Shown here in pieces: positions 59,558 through 64,000 of a stretch of DNA of 64,000 nucleotides; the first letter of the stretch is position 1; each line of letters begins with the position of its first letter. Below the pieces are notes generated by a model. The model did not search any database, was not told the DNA's origin, and worked only from the letters and a program-made list of their open reading frames with translations. The DNA lies in NCBI RefSeq assembly GCF_013036045.1, contig NZ_WTPX01000004.1, positions 1 through 64,000 on the forward strand. Direction: 5' to 3'. The position numbers were made by a program, and so were the translations under genes. This DNA is from Alienimonas chondri (lineage in GTDB: Bacteria; Planctomycetota; Planctomycetia; Planctomycetales; Planctomycetaceae).

Positions 59558-59950
59558 GTGAGTACCTACCCCGGCGAACCGATCCTCCCTGAGCAACCCG
59601 GTTCGCGTAAGCTCCCCGCCCGACGCCGGCGACTGGCGGCGTGGCCGGCGATGGTGGGCGGGCCGTTGGGGGCGCTCGCTCCCGGGGCGACGGTCGTCGC
59701 GGGGCACGCGGCGGGGTTGTGGCTGGAGCGTGAAGAACGGGGGATGCTCGGCTTCTTCTGCTTCAACCTCGGGTTCGCCCTGCTGATCGGTCTGCCGATC
59801 GGCGCAGCGGCCGCGGTGCTCACGTCGAAGTTCCGATTCTTCCCCGACCACGGTCGCTCTCGGGAACTCGCTGATTTCGGCGTCGCCTTCCTCGGCGGAA
59901 CGCTCCTGCCGACCGCCCTCTTCCTGTTCGCCGTGCTGGACGATCTATGA
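59558..59950 (+). CDS. Small three-helix membrane protein, tandem paralogue 2
   Basis: 130 residues, GTG start. MVGGPLGALAPGATVVAG, LGFALLIGLPIGAAAAVLTSK and FGVAFLGGTLLPTALFLFAVL form the three helices. A basic RRRR run precedes the first. The stop overlaps the next ATG by 4 bases. Preceded by a 161-base gap without recognised features. Confidence 0.65.
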   Translation: MSTYPGEPILPEQPGSRKLPARRRRLAAWPAMVGGPLGALAPGATVVAGHAAGLWLEREERGMLGFFCFNLGFALLIGLPIGAAAAVLTSKFRFFPDHGRSRELADFGVAFLGGTLLPTALFLFAVLDDL

Positions 59951-60366
59951 GCGGAGATCCGGCGGAGAAGCGCAGCGATCCCCCGACCGACGGCGCCGCG
60001 GCGGACGCCGAACTCGCCGAATCCGTCCCCGGCGAGCGCCGTCGCGGTTCAGCCGGAGCGGTGCATCTCACGCCGAAGATCTACTTCGCCGGCTGGCTGG
60101 GGGTGCTGAGTCCCGTGATCGCATGGGCGGTCGTGTCCGCATCGGCCTTCGACGCGTCGAGCGATGCGGTCGGCCCGGCGCTCGCCGTGTCGCTGCTGGC
60201 CCTGCTCCCCGCGTGGCCGGCGGGCTGTCTCGGAGCGGGGCTCGCCCGGATGGAACGCGACCGCCGCGGAGAGAACTGGCCGCTGTGGCTCACCGACGCC
60301 GTCGGGGGCTTCGTCGGCGGGAATCTGCTGGGCGGGGGATTCATCGCGATGATCGTGCTGAGTTGA
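59947..60366 (+). CDS. Small three-helix membrane protein, tandem paralogue 3
   Basis: 139 residues. About 45 hydrophilic residues (charged, Arg- and Glu-rich) precede the same three-helix module: GWLGVLSPVIAWAVVSA, LLALLPAWPAGCLGAGLARME and AVGGFVGGNLLGGGFIAMIVL. Four-base overlap (ATGA) with paralogue 2 indicates coupled translation. Confidence 0.65.
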   Translation: MSGDPAEKRSDPPTDGAAADAELAESVPGERRRGSAGAVHLTPKIYFAGWLGVLSPVIAWAVVSASAFDASSDAVGPALAVSLLALLPAWPAGCLGAGLARMERDRRGENWPLWLTDAVGGFVGGNLLGGGFIAMIVLS

Positions 60367-60452
60367 ACGGTCTGGCTCCCTCAGGGAAGGAGCGGCGTGT
60401 TCCATCCGCCCGGACCGATGCGTTTGCCGCGGGAAGCGCTTAGATTGGCGGC

Positions 60453-60839
60453 ATGAGCAGCCCGAAGCAGCGTCGAGACGAACACCTCCGCCGCACCGCC
60501 CGGGAGGCGCCCCGGCGCCGGTTGATCGGGGCGCTGGTCGGCGGGCCGGTCGGCTTGCTGGCCCCGCTCGCCGGGCTGCTGGGATGGGCCTCGGCGAACG
60601 GCGGGCTGGAGTCCTGGGGACTCGAACCGGAAGGCGGAACCGGCGCCCTGGTGGTCGCGGCGTCGATGCTGGCGATCGGCGTCGGCTTCCCGATCGGCCT
60701 GCTGGGGGCGATGCTCGCCCGCCGCCTGAAGACCTCCCGCGGAGCGGCATGGGGCGACGGCAAGACCGCATTCGTCGGCGGCGTGATCGCCGGCGCCCTC
60801 GTCGCCCTGCCGCTGATCTGGATGCTGGTGCGGGGGTAG
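60453..60839 (+). CDS. Small three-helix membrane protein, tandem paralogue 4
   Basis: 128 residues. Basic N-terminus (REAPRRRLIG), then LVGGPVGLLAPLAGLLGWA, MLAIGVGFPIGLLGAMLARRLK and KTAFVGGVIAGALVALPLIWML. GGPxGxxAP, PIGxxGAxLAR and FVGGxxxGA are shared with the neighbours. Ends in a hairpin shared with the convergent gene. Confidence 0.65.
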   Translation: MSSPKQRRDEHLRRTAREAPRRRLIGALVGGPVGLLAPLAGLLGWASANGGLESWGLEPEGGTGALVVAASMLAIGVGFPIGLLGAMLARRLKTSRGAAWGDGKTAFVGGVIAGALVALPLIWMLVRG

Positions 60840-60882
60840 CGCGTGCGCCGTTCTCATGAAGAGAGCGGCTAACGCACGCGCT
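60838..60882. terminator. Bidirectional terminator-like hairpin over two convergent stop codons
   Basis: Outer arms agcgcgtgcg (60838-60847) and its exact complement cgcacgcgct (60873-60882), with an inner stem ccgttctc / gagagcgg. Both flanking stop codons (60837-60839 on +, 60869-60871 on -) fall within it. No T-runs. Confidence 0.55.
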
Positions 60883-62002
60883 GGACCGCGTCCCACAGGC
60901 CGTCGAGATCCTCGCCGAAATGCGTTTTGAACGTGGCGAGGCGTTCCTCCGCCGTCACCGGGGCCAGCGGGGGCAGGGCGGCCAGTTCCTTGAGGTACGC
61001 GGCGAACGCCTCCGGACGCTCCGCCCGCAGGTGCCGGACGAGCGCCCAGCTCGCCGCGTACGCTGCGCCGGCGATCGTGGGGTCGGTGAACACATCCTCG
61101 GAGCCGACCAGCCGCGGCAACGGGTTCGTCTCACGCAGCTGGCGGTCGCGACGACGGGCCGTCAGCATCGCCCGGAACGCCTTCGATCGCACCGGGTTTA
61201 CGCCGTCGGCGAACCCCCGCCATCCCAGCGGCGAGGTGCGGCTGGTCGCTTCGCCCTGCATCGCCAGCCCCTCGGTCAGCCAGATCGGGTTGCTGGCCAA
61301 CCGCGCGTGCAGACCGGCGTTGTAGGCGAGTTGATGAATCGCCTCATGAGCGACGGTGGCGACGTTCGCCTGCCGATTGGCCGCCCGCTCTCGGACCGAT
61401 TCGCGACGCCCGCCGGCCGGCGTTCCCGCGAAGTCGTAGAGCACGATGCGGTTGGAGACCGGATCGTAATACCCCTGCGACAGCGCCGGGTTCACCCCCC
61501 GCGCGGCTTGATCGGGTCGCCGGGCGTACGCCTCGAAGGCGGTTCGGTCCTTGAGAATCAGCGCCGGCAACGGACCGGCCGGTCCGCCTGCCGGAGTGGG
61601 AAACCGGGGCGGCGCAAACTCCTCGACGAACCCCGCGTGCACCGCTTCGAGCAGGTCGCCCGCCCAGTCCGTGAACTCCGGCGACGCCGTCGAGGCGATC
61701 GCGAAGTGCAGGGTCACATGCGTCTCCGCCCCGGCGCCCAGTTCCGCGGCGAGCGTCGCGGCCAGTTCCTCGCCGCCCATCGGGGCGAACGGCTCGCCGG
61801 TCGCGGTGCGTTCGCCCAGCCGGGAACCCGCGACCGCGTGCAACGTCCCGTCGCGGCCCTCCAACAGCACGCCGCCGTCGTCGCCCTCCAGGACGACCCG
61901 CCCGACGACCATGTTCGGCCCGGCCTCGGTCGTCCAGGTGACGGTCTCCGCCGGATCAGCGAATCCGGGCAACAGCGCAATGAGCAGGGCGGAACACATC
62001 AC
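60869..62002 (-). CDS. DUF1570-type secreted gluzincin-like protein
   Basis: 377 residues. Short hydrophobic signal (MMCSALLIALLPGFA), then a soluble domain with HEAIHQ (219-224) and downstream WLTEGLA with the third ligand Glu 245, the gluzincin arrangement. DUF1570 proteins are common in planctomycetes; peptidase activity is inferred from motif only. Palindrome copy 4 lies 16 bases upstream of its start. Confidence 0.82.
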   Translation of the reverse strand: MMCSALLIALLPGFADPAETVTWTTEAGPNMVVGRVVLEGDDGGVLLEGRDGTLHAVAGSRLGERTATGEPFAPMGGEELAATLAAELGAGAETHVTLHFAIASTASPEFTDWAGDLLEAVHAGFVEEFAPPRFPTPAGGPAGPLPALILKDRTAFEAYARRPDQAARGVNPALSQGYYDPVSNRIVLYDFAGTPAGGRRESVRERAANRQANVATVAHEAIHQLAYNAGLHARLASNPIWLTEGLAMQGEATSRTSPLGWRGFADGVNPVRSKAFRAMLTARRRDRQLRETNPLPRLVGSEDVFTDPTIAGAAYAASWALVRHLRAERPEAFAAYLKELAALPPLAPVTAEERLATFKTHFGEDLDGLWDAVQRVR

Positions 62003-62018
62003 ACCATCATAACGCCCA

Positions 62019-62050
62019 TAACGCCGAGGCCCCGCGGGGCCTCGGCGTTA
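62019..62050. repeat. Palindrome family A, copy 4
   Basis: Perfect 32-base palindrome, arms taacgccgaggccccg and complement, between the DNA glycosylase stop and the DUF1570 gene. Differs from copies 1 and 2 by one symmetric pair (t-a to c-g). Confidence 0.9.
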
Positions 62051-62059
62051 CGGGCAGGT

Positions 62060-62716
62060 TCAAACCGGATAGTCGTTCAACCCTTCGGTGACATCCGCGG
62101 TGTCGATGTGCCGCCACAGATACCACGCGGCGACGGTCCGCCACGGCGCCCAAGTGTCGGCGGCGTGCGCGGAGAGCGGCGGGATCGCGTCGAACCCGTA
62201 CAGACTGCGGGCGGCGTTGCGGATGCCCAGATCGCCCACCGGCAGCACGTCCGGCCGACCGAGACCGAACATCAACACCATCCGGGCCGTCCAGGGACCG
62301 AGCCCTTTGACCGCGGTGACGCGGGCGGCGACCTCCGCATCCGGGAGCGTGGGGAACTCCTTGAGCCGCAACGAGCGAGCCGCCGCGGCGAGGTTCTTAA
62401 CGTAGCCCGCCTTCACCCCGCTGAGGCCGCAGGCCCGGATCTCTTCGATCGGCAGGTCGTTCAGCGCCTTCGCCGTGAATCGACCGCGGGGCGTGGCCGC
62501 TTTGAGCCGCCCCGCGACGGTCTTCGCGGCCGCCATGCTGATCTGCTGGGAGATCACGACCCGCACCAGCAGGGCGAACAGGTCGCGCTCCGGCTGCAAA
62601 CGGAACGGGCCGACGCGATCGATCACCCCGCACAGCACCGGGTCGGCGTCCCGCAGAGCGTGCACCGCAGTCGCGGCGACGTCGGAGTCGAACAGGGAGG
62701 GCGGCGGTTCGCTCAT
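62060..62716 (-). CDS. DNA-3-methyladenine glycosylase II-like (HhH-GPD)
   Basis: 218 residues. Removes alkylated bases in base excision repair. Helix-hairpin-helix VTAVKGLGPWTARMVLMFGLG and the catalytic Asp in DVLPVGDLGIRNA are seen, plus FALLVRVVISQQIS. It lacks the N-terminal domain of E. coli AlkA, resembling the compact Mag-type. Its ATG overlaps the trmB stop by 4 bases (ATGA). Confidence 0.9.
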   Translation of the reverse strand: MSEPPPSLFDSDVAATAVHALRDADPVLCGVIDRVGPFRLQPERDLFALLVRVVISQQISMAAAKTVAGRLKAATPRGRFTAKALNDLPIEEIRACGLSGVKAGYVKNLAAAARSLRLKEFPTLPDAEVAARVTAVKGLGPWTARMVLMFGLGRPDVLPVGDLGIRNAARSLYGFDAIPPLSAHAADTWAPWRTVAAWYLWRHIDTADVTEGLNDYPV

Positions 62717-63507
62717 TCCCCCGGACTCGTTCCGCCGTCCGCGGTTTCCCCATCGCCTTCAATCACGTTCCACACCGCTTTATGCACGGTGGCGTCGGTG
62801 CGAAAGTCGGGGCGATCCGGGCCGACGACGGCTTTGCGTTCGTAGTTCGTCAGCGGATCGGCGCCGGCATGGCTGGAGGTCGCGGCCTGGATCGCGGCGG
62901 CGGTTTCATCGAGGGGGTCGGCGCGCCGGCAGAGCCGGGGGTGGGCGTCCAGCAGCGCCGTGATCCCTTCAAAATACTCGCCGACGTCCGTGCGAACGTG
63001 AATGCGGCCATTCGGGGCGAGCGCCTTCAGGATGAGTTCGAGGAAGTCCCCGCCGACGGTTTCGCCCAGCAATCGGCGTTTACGGTGGCGACGTTTCCAC
63101 CACGGGTCCGGGTAAAGTACATGCACCGCCGCCAGACTGCCCGCCGGGACGAACGCCCGCAGGAACCGCACCGCATCCCCGCCGATCACCCGGGCATTAG
63201 GCGAGGCGTCCCGCTTCAACCGCTTCGCGCCGCGACGGGCGGCGGTGAAGTCGTGTTCGATGCCGCAGAGGTTCACCCCCGGCCGGGCCGCGGCGCCCTC
63301 ATTGGTGAACCGGCCGCGGCCGCTGCCGACATCCAGCTCGATCGGCCCGGGGTTCGGGAAGATCGACGCCCAGTCCAGCGGCCCGCGCTCCTGCGGATCC
63401 GGCAACTCGAACAGAGGACGGAACCACGGCGTGAGATCCTCACGGACCGCCTCGGCCGGTTCACGGGAGGGATCTGGAGCCGGGTCGGTGGGCGCCGCCG
63501 CGGTCAC
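62713..63507 (-). CDS. trmB: tRNA (guanine-N7-)-methyltransferase
   Basis: 264 residues. Methylates G46 of tRNA with SAM. ELDVGSGRGRF (SAM site), GIEHDFTAARRGAKR, and HVLYPDPWWKRRHRKRRL (TrmB signature) are present. Slight Pro-rich N-terminal extension. Overlaps both neighbours by 4 bases, so fabZ-like, trmB and glycosylase form one tight operon. Confidence 0.94.
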   Translation of the reverse strand: MTAAAPTDPAPDPSREPAEAVREDLTPWFRPLFELPDPQERGPLDWASIFPNPGPIELDVGSGRGRFTNEGAAARPGVNLCGIEHDFTAARRGAKRLKRDASPNARVIGGDAVRFLRAFVPAGSLAAVHVLYPDPWWKRRHRKRRLLGETVGGDFLELILKALAPNGRIHVRTDVGEYFEGITALLDAHPRLCRRADPLDETAAAIQAATSSHAGADPLTNYERKAVVGPDRPDFRTDATVHKAVWNVIEGDGETADGGTSPGE

Positions 63508-64000
63508 GAGAGATTCGCGGCCTCACGCCGACCGCGGCGCTTGTCGGCGCGTTCCTCGGCCGCCTTCTCGGCATGCGTCTGACCGCGTTCGATCGGGACG
63601 CCGATCATCTCGCCGTTGAACACCATTTTGCCGTCGACGAACCCCTGAAGGTCGAACGACGCCCGACGTCCGGGCCGCAGCGAGGTCGTCTTCACGCACA
63701 GCACCAGCCGACAGGGCGGTCGAACCGGGCGACGGAAGCGGACGTTCTGCATCCCGCCGAAACCGACGAAGTCTCCGCCGAGCACCTTGAACTTGCGGGC
63801 GTAGAACCCCGCCAGCTGGGCAGCCGCCTCGCACTGCAAGACGCCGGGCATGAGCGCGTAGCCGGGGAAATGCCCGCGGCACCAGAAGTCGTCTTCCTTG
63901 AGGTCCAGGAACCCGATAGCCCCGTGTTCCTCGCGGTCGACGTGCACGACGCCGTGTAGCTGGAGCATCTCGAACCGCTGCGGGTTCACCTCCAGCACGT
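63504..64000 (-). CDS. FabZ-like hotdog dehydratase (5' end cut by window)
   Basis: At least 164 residues of a hotdog-fold protein. DDFWCRGHFPGYALMPGVLQCEAAAQLAGFY is the FabZ-type active-site helix (His and Glu conserved), and GFGGMQNVRFRRPV, FVDGKMVFNGEMIGVPI match the planctomycete FabZ-like group. Those proteins normally have about 35 further N-terminal residues, so the start lies beyond the right edge; the GTG at 63998 is unlikely to be the start. Role in fatty acid or related acyl chemistry is inferred. Confidence 0.85.
   Translation of the reverse strand, partial: VLEVNPQRFEMLQLHGVVHVDREEHGAIGFLDLKEDDFWCRGHFPGYALMPGVLQCEAAAQLAGFYARKFKVLGGDFVGFGGMQNVRFRRPVRPPCRLVLCVKTTSLRPGRRASFDLQGFVDGKMVFNGEMIGVPIERGQTHAEKAAEERADKRRGRREAANLS

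Noticed and set aside
1-64000. CRISPR array, tRNA or rRNA genes, insertion sequence or prophage
   Set aside because: No regular direct-repeat array, cloverleaf-like sequence, transposase or phage gene was recognised in gaps or coding regions. Short gaps were read by eye only, so a small RNA could be missed.

Overview
The window is high-GC bacterial chromosome, and the gene content points to a planctomycete (phylum Planctomycetota, probably order Planctomycetales). The marker families are a Tat-exported DUF1501 protein, a DUF1549/DUF1553 protein with haem motifs, a cytochrome/WD40 protein, a DUF1570 protease-like protein, a planctomycete-type FabZ-like dehydratase and a Uma2 protein. Many short palindromic intergenic repeats fit as well. 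The genus cannot be fixed from the sequence. No rRNA, tRNA, CRISPR array, prophage or insertion sequence was seen.

Layout. (1) 1-3.6 kb, + strand: tsaE (cut by the left edge), scpA, uvrB. (2) 3.6-10.6 kb, - strand: a cell-wall operon murE-murF-mraY-ftsW-murG plus a small membrane protein. murD, murC and ftsI are absent here. MurE carries the DNPR signature of the meso-diaminopimelate type. (3) 10.6-28.2 kb, + strand: ferrochelatase with iron-sulphur-type cysteines, rimI-like, a strongly degenerate UvrA paralogue, dnaE, a lipoprotein, bioB, squalene-hopene cyclase, a Uma2 protein, comB, glyS, a Gly/Tyr-rich secreted TPR protein and a GT2 glycosyltransferase. (4) 28.2-45.4 kb, - strand: an HExxH protein, then the whole S10-spc-alpha ribosomal cluster from rpsJ to rplQ with secY, map and rpoA. 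This cluster lacks rpsN, rpmD, adk, infA and rpsD, is loosely spaced, and carries a recurring hairpin in several leaders. (5) 45.6-56.7 kb, - strand: an HD-type (p)ppGpp-hydrolase-like protein, an ABC exporter with a degenerate ATPase domain, an ABC-2 permease, and the secreted DUF1501 / DUF1549-1553 / cytochrome-WD40 set. (6) 57-60.8 kb, + strand: a Gfo/Idh/MocA oxidoreductase, an MBL-fold hydrolase and four small three-helix membrane proteins that look like tandem paralogues. (7) 60.9-64 kb, - strand: a FabZ-like protein (cut by the right edge), trmB, a DNA glycosylase and a DUF1570 protein.

How the parts fit. Region 2 makes lipid-linked peptidoglycan precursor (MurE, MurF, MraY, MurG) and polymerises it (FtsW). 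Region 4 is the main ribosome and transcription cluster, preceded on the same strand by a possible alarmone hydrolase. Region 5 encodes a secreted planctomycete-specific set of unknown function with a possible transport partner.

The most unusual signals are: a perfect palindrome family (four copies with matched changes in both arms), one copy of which sits in frame inside murF; a different inverted repeat inside the start of ftsW; two ATPase-family proteins that have lost catalytic residues (UvrA-like and ABC exporter); low-complexity tails on uL15, bL17 and uS17; and the tandem small membrane proteins.
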